From assembly GCA_950059285.1 (NCBI GenBank), contig CATLTV010000006.1:1-61270 (forward strand): a DNA stretch of 61,270 nucleotides, in the 5' to 3' direction. The notes below the pieces were generated by a model. It did not search any database, was not told where the DNA came from, and worked only from the letters and a program-made list of their open reading frames with translations. The stretch's first letter is position 1. Each line of letters begins with the position of its first letter. The position numbers and the translations under genes were made by a program. The stretch is from an uncultured Pseudomonadota bacterium (GTDB lineage: Bacteria; Myxococcota_A; Bradymonadia; Bradymonadales; Bradymonadaceae). Below are positions 44,338-53,226 of the stretch, in pieces.

Positions 44338-47178
44338 CTACTTCTGTCTTTTTCTGCGGATGCCGAGGAAACCAAGGAGAAGCAACAAGATGGAGGTGCC
44401 ATTGATGGGTGATGAAGATGTTGTGGAGCACCCTTCATCCTGAAGGTTTGCAGGAGGCGTATCTTCAGGATTGGGTCCGTCTGCGGGGGCGTCAGGTTCC
44501 ATGGTGGTGTCCATGTCAGCGGTAGTGTTGTCCATATCCTCATCTGTGTGATGACCCATGTCCTCATCCGTCATGCCCATATCTGATGAACCCATGTCGG
44601 AAGACTCACCACCCATATCCTCCGCGATAATAGGTTTTTCAGGGAGCGCAAAGGTGATGATTGTGCCATGTGTTGCACCGACGGAGTCGCGTACTTCCAC
44701 ACGACTTGTATAGTTTTGCGCGTCAGCCGTGATGAGTTCTTCTGCGATATTAGCCTGAAGTGTGTCTTGCCATGGCGTGTCGAAGGTTCCGTCGTGGTCG
44801 AAGTCAAATCGAGCCTGTACAGGGTCCTGATCTGGATCTGAACTTTCAGAGGCATCCAGAGTCACGAGTGGGAGGGGGCTCTCTGCGGACCATGAGAACA
44901 GTGCTTCAAGCTGTGCGGTGGGCTCGCGATTTTCTGTAGGTGCATCGGCCTGGTACAGCGCCTTGTAGATATTGAGTTTGCCTGCTCCCCATTCAATTTC
45001 CTTGGGCGGATTGCTCAGGTTAAACACACGGTTAGCGTTTGTTTTGATGAGGTTAAGTAGCTCATCAGGTGTTCTTGATGGGTCTTGTTCAAGCAGCAAT
45101 GCAAGTGAGGCAGCGACATGAGGACCCGCACCGCTGGTGCCTCCAAATGTGGTGTAGTAGTTGCGGGTGTAGCCCTGACTGATTTGCTCGGAGGTGAATC
45201 CAACAGGAGCAAAGGGATCGTCAGGCGCGGTGATGTCCACGGCAGGAGCGCCGTCTTGACGAGGGCCACGGCCCGAGTAGTTTCTTAGCTCACCAGGATC
45301 GGAAGACTCGTCCCATGGTTGGTGATGCAAGCCACCAAAGGCCGCAACACCGATGGCGGAGTCGGCGGTTGCAGGGAAGCAGAGCGTCCCATGGTTGCGC
45401 ACGGGTTCGGTCCAGCCGACACCTTCACCCCAGCTTGTGTAGTAATCCGAGATACGTGCGGTGATCGTGGATGGTGAGGATGCCCCGGTGACACTGATTT
45501 TCCAGGTGCCTTGCTGTAAGGATACGTTTCGATCCTGGTTATAGATAAACACATAGATGATTGAGTTTCCACGGGTTGTGGCCTGATATCCGATCTGGAT
45601 AGCGGATGAACCAACGAAGGCGTTGGCCTGATTGCCTGATGATGTGGAGTACGTGTAATCCTGTCCAAGAGGTGAGGTGAACGTAAAGGTGAGGTCCTGT
45701 GTGCCAGTCCACTGAATGCCTGAATAAAGGCCGCTGTAGGGGTAACGTTGGTTGCCATACTGGTAGCCATTACCCACTCTGAACGAGAGCGTTGCGGGCT
45801 GTTCGGGAGTGATGTCCTTTTCGATATGTTTCTTGGCGATGTTGAGGTTGCCAAGTGGGTTAACCTGGCTGATGCCCTGTGCATGTGCAGCGTCCATGGC
45901 AGCTTCAAGGTTGGTGGAGCCATCATGTGGGCGAGTGAATGGGTTGGTCCATTCATGAAGTATGATGTTGGCGTTGTGTTCGACTGCTGTTTCGATGCTT
46001 TTGAGCTGGCTGTTATCATCGACGAGCCAGTTACTTGTACCGCTATCATCAAAGGGGAGTCCGACGATTTCAGCGTCAGGAGCGAGGCCATGGCGTTCAT
46101 GGTAAGGAGGTTGTCCGCCGACAAGAATGCCTGCCACGCTTGTGCCGTGACTGACCTGTGCGAGCGTGGATGGGCGGGTGACCTGAATCAAGTCAACGCC
46201 ACGGGTCCAGGTTGTGTTGCCCTTGGTGATGCTTTTGAACTTGGATGTCTTGAGCTGAATGAGTTTTTCAAGTGGGTCGAGCTGGTTGTTTTTGTTGACA
46301 TCATCGACGACAAAGATGGGCTCACCGTAAGCAGGATCTTGTTCATTGAAGGAGGGGTAACCCGAATCGCGAACACCGTTTTGATTCAGGTCGAGGTAGA
46401 GCCAGTCCTTTGAGGTATCAAGTTCGCTGTCGTTGTTAAAGACCACACCGCTCTGGTTGTAGGTGATGGCATCGAGCACAACGAGTGCCTCATGTGCTTC
46501 AAGTTGCCCATCGTGGTTGTAGTCTACAAAGTTAGAGCCATTGGAGGCGTATGTGCGGTCCTGGTCCTGATCAATCCAGTCGAAGACTTCGCCATCCGGG
46601 CGGAAGAAGGCGGGGTGAAGGATATCAAAGCCATCGTCGATGTCTGCGATGGTGATACCTTTACCTGTGACGCCAAGGTCGGGGAGGATATTGGCTTGAT
46701 ATGCACCAATGATTTTGGAGGTGTTTTCAGTGGGCTGTGTGAGGTCGGGCAGATAGAGCGGTTCGGCGAGGATAAGGGTTTTGAGTGAGATCAGATTTTC
46801 GAGTGCGTGCCACGGGATTTGTGCTCTGTAGACATTGCCTGTAGCGATGGGCTCACCTGACTCACTTACCGAGAGGAGGAGGACGCCAAAATTGGCGAGT
46901 TCTTGCACATCGCGGTCGGTGAGTTTGGATGAGAATCGAAGTGAGATGAGCGCGACCTCTTCATTGAGGGCAGGGAAGTGTCCAAAGAGGTTCTGGTGTG
47001 CGTTATGGTGGAGCAGCGCGTCGCGGTAGATAAAGAGCAGGGGGCTTACTTTGGTATGTTTACCGTGGATATGTTCAAGGGGCGTGGCGGTATCGTCCTG
47101 AGCCAGCGCGGTGGTTGAGAGCGTGGTAAGTGAGGATAGAATGCATAGCGTAGATATGAGGTATTTGGCAGGGCGCAT
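44338..47178 (-). CDS. Secreted subtilase with MYXO-CTERM-like anchor
   Basis: The ATG at 47178 (MRPAKYL) has AAGGAA 6 bases upstream and begins a signal peptide ending ALA; 946 residues. The S8 triad is visible: Asp181 in IADIDDGFD, His344 in SHGTSVAG, Ser682 in GGTSGAG. An insert with Asp-rich calcium-like loops (DQDQDR, DYNHDGQ, DVNKNNQLD) separates Asp from His. After the protease come a PKD-like beta segment, an Asp-Met linker, and a tail with Cys917, a hydrophobic helix and RRKRQK, matching MYXO-CTERM/GlyGly-type sorting signals. It is likely anchored to, or released from, the cell surface and digests protein outside. Confidence 0.92.
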   Translation of the reverse strand: MRPAKYLISTLCILSSLTTLSTTALAQDDTATPLEHIHGKHTKVSPLLFIYRDALLHHNAHQNLFGHFPALNEEVALISLRFSSKLTDRDVQELANFGVLLLSVSESGEPIATGNVYRAQIPWHALENLISLKTLILAEPLYLPDLTQPTENTSKIIGAYQANILPDLGVTGKGITIADIDDGFDILHPAFFRPDGEVFDWIDQDQDRTYASNGSNFVDYNHDGQLEAHEALVVLDAITYNQSGVVFNNDSELDTSKDWLYLDLNQNGVRDSGYPSFNEQDPAYGEPIFVVDDVNKNNQLDPLEKLIQLKTSKFKSITKGNTTWTRGVDLIQVTRPSTLAQVSHGTSVAGILVGGQPPYHERHGLAPDAEIVGLPFDDSGTSNWLVDDNSQLKSIETAVEHNANIILHEWTNPFTRPHDGSTNLEAAMDAAHAQGISQVNPLGNLNIAKKHIEKDITPEQPATLSFRVGNGYQYGNQRYPYSGLYSGIQWTGTQDLTFTFTSPLGQDYTYSTSSGNQANAFVGSSAIQIGYQATTRGNSIIYVFIYNQDRNVSLQQGTWKISVTGASSPSTITARISDYYTSWGEGVGWTEPVRNHGTLCFPATADSAIGVAAFGGLHHQPWDESSDPGELRNYSGRGPRQDGAPAVDITAPDDPFAPVGFTSEQISQGYTRNYYTTFGGTSGAGPHVAASLALLLEQDPSRTPDELLNLIKTNANRVFNLSNPPKEIEWGAGKLNIYKALYQADAPTENREPTAQLEALFSWSAESPLPLVTLDASESSDPDQDPVQARFDFDHDGTFDTPWQDTLQANIAEELITADAQNYTSRVEVRDSVGATHGTIITFALPEKPIIAEDMGGESSDMGSSDMGMTDEDMGHHTDEDMDNTTADMDTTMEPDAPADGPNPEDTPPANLQDEGCSTTSSSPINGTSILLLLLGFLGIRRKRQK

Positions 47179-47324
47179 GGAAAGTTCCTTGGGTAAATGA
47201 TCAATGGTGTACATGATGGTGATGCGTCACAACATGTGATGAGGTGTGTTGTGTTTAAGCACATCAACGCAGATGGTGTATGGATGAGCAATAATCAAGC
47301 CATGAAGAATTAAGAGGTTTTGTT

Positions 47325-47939
47325 GTGGAAGATAAGAGAATGTATTCAGGGTCTTATGAGCGGAACAGAGATCCGATTGTGGAGGTGTTAAAAGGTTTAC
47401 AGGTGGAGCCTGGTGAGGTGTTGGAGGTGGGGAGCGGCTCAGGTCAGCACATCTGTTATTTTGCAAAAACTTTTGGTGATGAGTGGTCCTGGCAACCAAC
47501 CGAACAGGAGCAGAATGTGGAGAGCATTCAGGCCTGGCGAGAGGCAGAAGGTGTGTCAGCGCGCGTGAAGAAACCTGTGGCGATCAATTTGCTTGAGGAG
47601 AGATGGAGTGATGTGTTGGAGGGCTCGTATACGATGGTGATGAGCGTGAACGTGGTACATATTGTGGTGTGGCAAGGGGTGGTGAACTTGTTGAACGGCG
47701 TGGGCAAGATGTTGAAATCTGGTGGAGTGCTTTATTTGTATGGGCCGTACCGTTCACAGGATCGTGAGCTTGAGCCAAGTAATGCCAGGTTCGATGTGTT
47801 TCTCAAGGAGACCTATGAGGGGGGAGGATTAAGAGATGTGGAGCGTGTGGTTGAGGTTGCCAGAGGTGCAGGGCTTGAGTTTGAGCAAGAGATTGCGATG
47901 CCAGCAAATAATAGGTCTTTAATTTTCAGAAAGATTTGA
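47325..47939 (+). CDS. DUF938-family methyltransferase
   Basis: 204 residues, starting at GTG 47325 with AAGAGG 7 bases upstream. It has the DUF938 (PF06080) pattern: ERNRDPIVEVL at the start, VLEVGSGSGQHICYFA (SAM-binding glycine loop), WQPTEQ, then VNVVHIVVWQGV and YLYGPY. Its substrate is unknown. It is soluble and monocistronic, with a divergent subtilase gene upstream. Confidence 0.88.
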   Translation: MEDKRMYSGSYERNRDPIVEVLKGLQVEPGEVLEVGSGSGQHICYFAKTFGDEWSWQPTEQEQNVESIQAWREAEGVSARVKKPVAINLLEERWSDVLEGSYTMVMSVNVVHIVVWQGVVNLLNGVGKMLKSGGVLYLYGPYRSQDRELEPSNARFDVFLKETYEGGGLRDVERVVEVARGAGLEFEQEIAMPANNRSLIFRKI

Positions 47940-48070
47940 GGGGGTTGATGTCTGTCAATAGGTTGATTGATCGTCATGCGTAATGGATGCTTCTCAAAAA
48001 GTACTTGCCAGCATGTGGGGCAGACGTTAATGTTCTTCTCGTTCGAGGGCAAAAGCCTTTGACCAAAGTC

Positions 48071-48356
48071 TTTGAAAAGAAGAGTTGAGACGAGATACAA
48101 AAGTTTAGCTTGGTGTTCTGCACCGTGGTCGGCGTAGCGCCGCCCGAGCGTTGTACTTGTCACATACGGACACAAGGAAGACTGTTCCAGAATGCGCTGA
48201 TCCCCGTAGTACCCCTACTAGGGGGGGGTGAGCTGGAGCAACACCGCCATTCGCTGTTTCACCCCCCCCTAGTAGGGGTACTACGGGGGCGAATTCAGTG
48301 AGCCTTCCATGTCCCAGGTTATGTAGTAGACTTTCAGTCTCAACGCTTCTCTCAAA
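48071..48356. mobile_element. Possible small inverted-repeat element (MITE-like)
   Basis: About 22-base imperfect terminal inverted repeats enclose 286 bases with no gene and one large hairpin. No target duplication is clear. Other explanations: chance, or a two-part terminator. Low confidence. Confidence 0.25.
48202..48288. terminator. 31-base-arm hairpin with G8/C8 tracts
   Basis: Perfect arms CCCCGTAGTACCCCTACTAG plus a run of eight G's and TGA pair over 30 bases around a ~27-base loop. It lies between convergent genes and is unusually GC-rich. Confidence 0.65.
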
Positions 48357-48358
48357 TT

Positions 48359-48390
48359 AAAGAGCCCAGGTGTTTTCACCTGGGCTCTTT
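48359..48390. terminator. Intrinsic terminator hairpin
   Basis: 14-base arms AAAGAGCCCAGGTG and complement around TTTT, with T-runs on either strand side. It is 25 bases from the convergent propeller-like gene's stop. Confidence 0.85.
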
Positions 48391-48414
48391 TGTTTCTTGT
48401 CACATACACAAGGC

Positions 48415-49497
48415 TTAAAGAATCTCGGACTGGAACAGCACATTGCCGCGAGTGAAGAGCAGTCTTGCGTGTGGTGCCGTGTTCGAGAGGTAGACATGAC
48501 AGGATGGGGAGGGGAGTTTTGCAATGCAGAGTCTACGAGAGGTCACGCCAAGTCTGTAGGTGTGAAGAGCAGCGTCCTCGGCGATGTGAACGTAGATGAG
48601 CTCCTTGTCGGGCGCAAAGAGCAGCGTTGTGGCGGGTTTTTCAAGCTGGATGGGGGAGCCACCAGGGGGAAGCCCTGGTTTGAGTGGGACACGAATCAGG
48701 GAGTCCGATGTGGTTGCAAGCAGCAACTCATTGTGGTGGTGATTGAAAGCACCGCAGGAGATGGTTTCAGGTATAGTGCGCCCGGAGCGGCGGATATTCT
48801 TGGGTTGCTGTGGTGTGCCCTGATAGATTTTTCCTTTTCGTGTGGTGAGCACCAGCAGGTTATTTTGGATATCGGAGTGGATGAACACAATGGGCTCGGG
48901 GCGAGTGAGTTCGTGTGCCAGTGTGAGCTTATTTTGGTAGCGATCAAAGCAGAAGAGCTGGCCTTTTTCGGTCGCAAACCAGGTGTATGTGCTGTCATGG
49001 CAGATGGCCGAAACCTTGCGTTCTGACAGGTTAATGGCGTGGTGTTTTGCACGCTCATCACGCAGGTGAAGTGTGGTCCCATCGATCCATGCTGCGAGGA
49101 CATGATCCTTGGAGACAGTGAAGGGCGCAATGGTCCAGAACGACGCCTGATCAAGCGGTCTATGATTCATGATCAGGGGAGAGGACTCTTCAAGCAGGGC
49201 GTTTGGATCCTTTGTTGTTGGGGTGAGCAATTTATCGGCGGGTGACAGGTCGTCTGTGTCCGCCTCGCTCTTTTCAAAGGGGTTGATCTGTCGCAGGTGT
49301 TCAGCGTTGTGAGCTTTCAGGTTAATGGGGACGGTAGGTTTATTGTGGACATCATAACTTGGTTTGCGCGTTCCTTTTTTTTCCCAGCCAGGAGGTGGTT
49401 GTCCCTCCTGTTCATCGTTGGCCCTGTGGCTGACTCTGATGCGTTGTGCGTTGAGCATTTGAGTGGGGACTTTTCTTTTGGATGATGCTTGTGCCAT
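48415..49497 (-). CDS. Cytoplasmic propeller-like protein, unknown
   Basis: 360 residues with AAAGG before ATG. The first ~110 residues are basic, polar and probably disordered. The rest shows four or five repeats of beta-strand patterns (VSAICHDSTYTWFATEKGQLFCFD, LLVLTTRKGKIYQ, LLLATTSDSLIRV, LIYVHIAEDAALHTY) as in WD40-like propellers. There is no signal peptide. It is divergent from the large BRCT/HEAT operon and shares the propeller theme with its second gene, so it could belong to that system; this is inference. Confidence 0.78.
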   Translation of the reverse strand: MAQASSKRKVPTQMLNAQRIRVSHRANDEQEGQPPPGWEKKGTRKPSYDVHNKPTVPINLKAHNAEHLRQINPFEKSEADTDDLSPADKLLTPTTKDPNALLEESSPLIMNHRPLDQASFWTIAPFTVSKDHVLAAWIDGTTLHLRDERAKHHAINLSERKVSAICHDSTYTWFATEKGQLFCFDRYQNKLTLAHELTRPEPIVFIHSDIQNNLLVLTTRKGKIYQGTPQQPKNIRRSGRTIPETISCGAFNHHHNELLLATTSDSLIRVPLKPGLPPGGSPIQLEKPATTLLFAPDKELIYVHIAEDAALHTYRLGVTSRRLCIAKLPSPSCHVYLSNTAPHARLLFTRGNVLFQSEIL

Positions 49498-49883
49498 GAC
49501 AGGGACCTTTGGTGTGTAAAGCGAGCGTGCACGAAGGGATGCTCGAGGTCAGGTGATACGATGTCCGCATCTGCATATCGTCACGATATGGGGTGTGTTT
49601 AAGCGCTATTTTATTGAATAGTTGCGCGGGTGTTCAGAATATTATTCCATGTAAATCGTAGGGATAGGTGTTGTGGGTGGATAATTGATCGTTATTCGAT
49701 GATTGGCTCGTGTTGACAGCGTTTTGCTCGAGATTTAGGGTGTGTGCGTTGAAGTGAAGTTTAAGCAGGCCCTGCTTTTTTACGGCTGTAGAGGGGGAGG
49801 GAGCGTGCTCTGTTCATGCCATGATTACATTGCTTGTGTTTGGTTTTGTGTATGTGGTGTCAGTTATCAAGGAGGAGTAGATT
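49498..49883. promoter_or_regulatory. Divergent promoter region before the BRCT/HEAT operon
   Basis: 386 bases with no supportable gene. A TTGACA at 49713-49718 could be a -35 box for the rightward operon, but the -10 match is weak. An AAGGAGGAG ribosome site lies just before 49884. Confidence 0.4.
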
Positions 49884-52800
49884 ATGGAAGGAGTACGTCT
49901 AGAGGATGTGCGTCGTGCGTTAAAATCGCGAGATCCCGAGTTGTCTCGATTGGTGCGCGATCTTGCTGGAGTGGATCAGGTGCCATCCTCGGACACCGAG
50001 CCCGAGAAAGATGCACTGACCTACAATGCGTTCTTGAATGAGTTAAATAGCTGGCAGTTTTCCTACAAAAGCGATGAGGAGAAGAAGGCATACAGGACCG
50101 CTGGTTTTGAGGAGCTCATCAAGAACGAGCGTGTTCCTGAACGTCTCTGGCTTCATGAGGTGATCATGTACCTGTGGGAGAGCCCAGGTGCATATGAGCG
50201 TACACAGCTTCTGGAAATCATCGCGACATGTCCTCTGAAGTGGGGGCCATGGAAGGGGCTCAAGACCATCTTCAAACACTCCGAGAAAACGGGTGATGTC
50301 GAGCTGCTTGCAGCGATCGCGGCACGCATTGACTCCGAGCGTAGTGGGTACAGCTACAGTCGTGAGGTGTCGGGCGGCACAAAGACCTATATGGCACGTC
50401 GCGCATGGCGTTACTTGCGTCGTGTAGGCGAGCGTTTTCCTTCACGTTATGCCGATGTGGCCGTGGAGTTTATGCGCTTTTATCCAGAGGGTACAAACTG
50501 GCGCAACACATGGGTGATGAACCACATCATGTTCCACAACACCAGGCGTTACAACCAGTTGTCGTTTAGTTTCTGGCGTTTGCCCAATGACAAGCTCAAA
50601 GATCGCGCCTTTGTCGAGGCGTGGAAGCGTACACCAAGGCCCCTGTTTACCTTGCTTGAGCGTGCTCAATCAGAGCACGCCAGAAGCTTTGCTGTGGAGG
50701 CTCTCAAAACAGACTTCCGCACCACATTGCGCGAGGTTGAAGCAAGCTGGGTAGCACGCTTGATTGAGGTCAACTCAAGCACTGTCCATGAGTTTGTGGT
50801 CTGGATTCTTGATAATGTGCCCAAGTTTGAACAAGCCTCCTTCCGCGACATGGGCTTGCATGAAGGCGTCCTGAGGTTGTTGTACTCCCCTTCAAGCACG
50901 GCTCAAAGTTATGCGACAAAGTATGCGCGTACACATGCAAGGGACATCCCTGTGGATGAGCTCCTTGTGCTCGTCAATAGCTCTTCAAGTGAGGTGCGCA
51001 AACTTGCCGAGAGCTTGCTTCTTGATCATGACCCGAGAAAAGATGTCGGGCTTGACGCCTGGGGTGGGTTGCTTGGCTCAAGTTATGCTCATAACCTCGC
51101 TGTCCAGATGCTTACCAAACACTTCGGTGCAAATGAACTGACCTCGGACTGGTTCCGTGCACGCCTGTTGACCTCGGATTATCAGGTTCGACGCTACGCC
51201 ATGGAGCAGGTGCTCAAGGTCCATAGTACCAAGAGCCTGGGTTCAGCTTACTTCACCTCCTTGTTTGATGAGGAGCACCTCGAGAGTGATGTCGCAAGTT
51301 GGGCGCTCACTCAGATCCTTGAGGGCTTTGAGCTGACAAGTATTGATGAGGAGTTCTGGAGACGCTCTCTGATTCATCCCCAGTCATCTTATACTGTGCG
51401 ATCCTGGATCTCTTCCGAGAAGCTCAAGGCCAAATCCTTTGGTGTGGACTTCTGGAAGGCGCTCGCATATCAGCCAGATTTTGAAGAGGATAGCTGGATT
51501 CAATCCTTGAAAGAGAATGGTCCCAAGTGGGCATCACGACTCAGGTTTGATGAAGGAGTTGCTTCATTTGCTCGCGATTTGCTTGGTGATGTGCGCCAGT
51601 TCTCTCCTGATGAAGTTGGCTTTAACTGGTTGATGAAGCTCGTGGAACGCCTTGAGGCTCAGTACCACAACTTCGCCGAGGGCTATATGCTCAAGGCGAT
51701 GCTCCCGGCAGACTTTGCCCCCGAGTCGGAAGAGGAAGAAGCGACCACATCGTCAAGTGCTTCGGGTGCTGCGACCATTGATTTTCAGGAGGCCACGTTC
51801 CTCTTTACAGGCAAGCTCGCGACCATGACGCGTAAAGACGCTCAGGGTAAGGTCACGGGTGCCAATGGTAAGAATGCCAAGAGCGTGACCGCCAAACTTG
51901 ATTACCTTGTGGTTGGTGATGAGGGCTCTCCCCTGTTTGGGAACGGCAAGAAGGGCTCCAAGTTGTTGAAGGCCGAAAAGCTTCAGCAGGATGGTAGCGA
52001 GATGAAGATCATCAGTGAGACTGCGTTCTTGCAGATGCTCACTGGTGGGATTCGTGAGGTCGATGAAGGTAGCGTGGATGCTGGCTGCGAGGCGCTCTGG
52101 CAAATGGCTACAGGTGAGGGCAAGGCAAGTGATCCTCTGCGTAAGTTTGCGATCAAGTACATCTTGCATCACCACGAGTTGATCGCTCCTGCGTTGACCG
52201 AACGACAGGTCGACCCAGGTGCTGAAATTCCGCGTGAGTTCTTTAGTTGGGATCGCGTCCAGCCCGTATTTGCTGATGATCGTAAACCCTTGCGTGAGTT
52301 TGCGTTGACCATTGCGCGTTGGGAACTTGCACGATGGGCTCCTGATATGCAGGACATTCTCAACCTCTGCGAGCTTGAGTACAGGCATGTTGGCAAGTTC
52401 TTCAAGGAGGCTTTGCTCGCCAAGGAAGACGAGTCCACCAAGTATTACCGTCTTGGCTTTGAGCAACTTGACGTACAAGGTGTGTACAAGTTCTGTGAAT
52501 CTCTCAACGGACACACTCGCCAGATTGGTATGGCGTTGATCGCCAAGTACCCCGCGTTTGCTCTTCCTCAGGAACTGTTCAGGCTTACAGAGAGCCCTGA
52601 CCGCAAGCTCCGTGCGTTTGCGATTCGCACCATCTGGAAGTTGTATTCCAATCAGGGCGTTAGCCTGGGTTGGACCCCTGAACCTCGTAAGTCCATTGAT
52701 AAGAGTGGTGCCGAGGTGTTGGTGGAGCAACCTGATGCCAAGCCTGTCAGCAAGCCCGAGCAATGGCCTGCACCACAGGAAGAGCTCCACGAGTTCTTGC

Positions 52801-53141
52801 GTCGCATTCTTTACAGCATTCCTCCCACCAAGCCTTCTCGCGAAGAAACCGAAGGCCAGGGCTCTACGGAGCAAGGTCAGGATGGCGCTCAGCCCAAGAA
52901 GAGCGATTCATCAGTCAAGATCAGCGCGCGCAAAGCAAAGCGGTCCCTGATTCACGTGATGCGCGACCTCGCCATTGAAGAGCATGACTTTGCACAGGTG
53001 ATCGCACCTCTGTTGGCCGAGTTCATGGGGTCAAGAGGCAAGTCCGAGCGAGCTGCCTGTCTTGTGGCATTGACGCAGATTCGTGCAACGTGGCCAGATG
53101 TCTCCAAACTCCCTGATTATGTGCAGGTTTTGAGCGCTTAA
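49884..53141 (+). CDS. HEAT-like repeat protein with internal BRCT domain
   Basis: 1085 residues with a strong GGAGGAG site. Most of it is alpha-helical and repeat-like (for example ARSFAVEALKTDFRTTL, SSSEVRKLAESLLLDHD, YQVRRYAMEQVLKVH), as in HEAT/ARM scaffolds. Residues ~632-719 form a BRCT domain like the one at the end of NAD-dependent DNA ligases (ATFLFTGKLATMTRKDA, NAKSVTAKLDYLVVG, GSKLLKAEKL), followed by another helical array. BRCT suggests binding of DNA ends, poly-ADP-ribose or phosphopeptides. It has no enzyme motif. It is the first gene of a three-gene operon that runs off the window. Confidence 0.88.
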   Translation: MEGVRLEDVRRALKSRDPELSRLVRDLAGVDQVPSSDTEPEKDALTYNAFLNELNSWQFSYKSDEEKKAYRTAGFEELIKNERVPERLWLHEVIMYLWESPGAYERTQLLEIIATCPLKWGPWKGLKTIFKHSEKTGDVELLAAIAARIDSERSGYSYSREVSGGTKTYMARRAWRYLRRVGERFPSRYADVAVEFMRFYPEGTNWRNTWVMNHIMFHNTRRYNQLSFSFWRLPNDKLKDRAFVEAWKRTPRPLFTLLERAQSEHARSFAVEALKTDFRTTLREVEASWVARLIEVNSSTVHEFVVWILDNVPKFEQASFRDMGLHEGVLRLLYSPSSTAQSYATKYARTHARDIPVDELLVLVNSSSSEVRKLAESLLLDHDPRKDVGLDAWGGLLGSSYAHNLAVQMLTKHFGANELTSDWFRARLLTSDYQVRRYAMEQVLKVHSTKSLGSAYFTSLFDEEHLESDVASWALTQILEGFELTSIDEEFWRRSLIHPQSSYTVRSWISSEKLKAKSFGVDFWKALAYQPDFEEDSWIQSLKENGPKWASRLRFDEGVASFARDLLGDVRQFSPDEVGFNWLMKLVERLEAQYHNFAEGYMLKAMLPADFAPESEEEEATTSSSASGAATIDFQEATFLFTGKLATMTRKDAQGKVTGANGKNAKSVTAKLDYLVVGDEGSPLFGNGKKGSKLLKAEKLQQDGSEMKIISETAFLQMLTGGIREVDEGSVDAGCEALWQMATGEGKASDPLRKFAIKYILHHHELIAPALTERQVDPGAEIPREFFSWDRVQPVFADDRKPLREFALTIARWELARWAPDMQDILNLCELEYRHVGKFFKEALLAKEDESTKYYRLGFEQLDVQGVYKFCESLNGHTRQIGMALIAKYPAFALPQELFRLTESPDRKLRAFAIRTIWKLYSNQGVSLGWTPEPRKSIDKSGAEVLVEQPDAKPVSKPEQWPAPQEELHEFLRRILYSIPPTKPSREETEGQGSTEQGQDGAQPKKSDSSVKISARKAKRSLIHVMRDLAIEEHDFAQVIAPLLAEFMGSRGKSERAACLVALTQIRATWPDVSKLPDYVQVLSA

Positions 53142-53172
53142 AGGTTGTGAATTCATTACTTAAATAAGTTAT

Positions 53173-53202
53173 GAGGATGGCATCTTCTAAGGTGCCATCC
53201 TC
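53173..53202 (+). other. Hairpin between BRCT/HEAT and propeller/HEAT genes
   Basis: 10-base arms GAGGATGGCA and complement, loop of ten, without a T-run. It lies between two genes of the same operon, so it may be a processing or attenuation element. Confidence 0.5.
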
Positions 53203-53226
53203 CTCGAGAAGCAAGGAAATAAGTCG

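Larger units (their letters stand above)
47940..48414. other. Intergenic region with large hairpins and a possible small element
   Basis: 475 bases without a supportable gene between convergent genes. It contains a very stable hairpin (48202-48288), a standard hairpin (48359-48390), and an imperfect inverted repeat at its flanks (48071-48093 and 48335-48356, TTTGA..AGAAG.GTTGAGAC), which might bound a small mobile element. Confidence 0.5.

Noticed and set aside
47813-48301. Open frames on both strands between the convergent genes
   Set aside because: One overlaps the methyltransferase end and the other runs through the large hairpin; neither has a ribosome site or protein-like composition.
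51753-52874. 373-codon open frame antisense to the BRCT/HEAT gene
   Set aside because: Shadow of the plus-strand gene, which shows a clear BRCT domain over the same bases.
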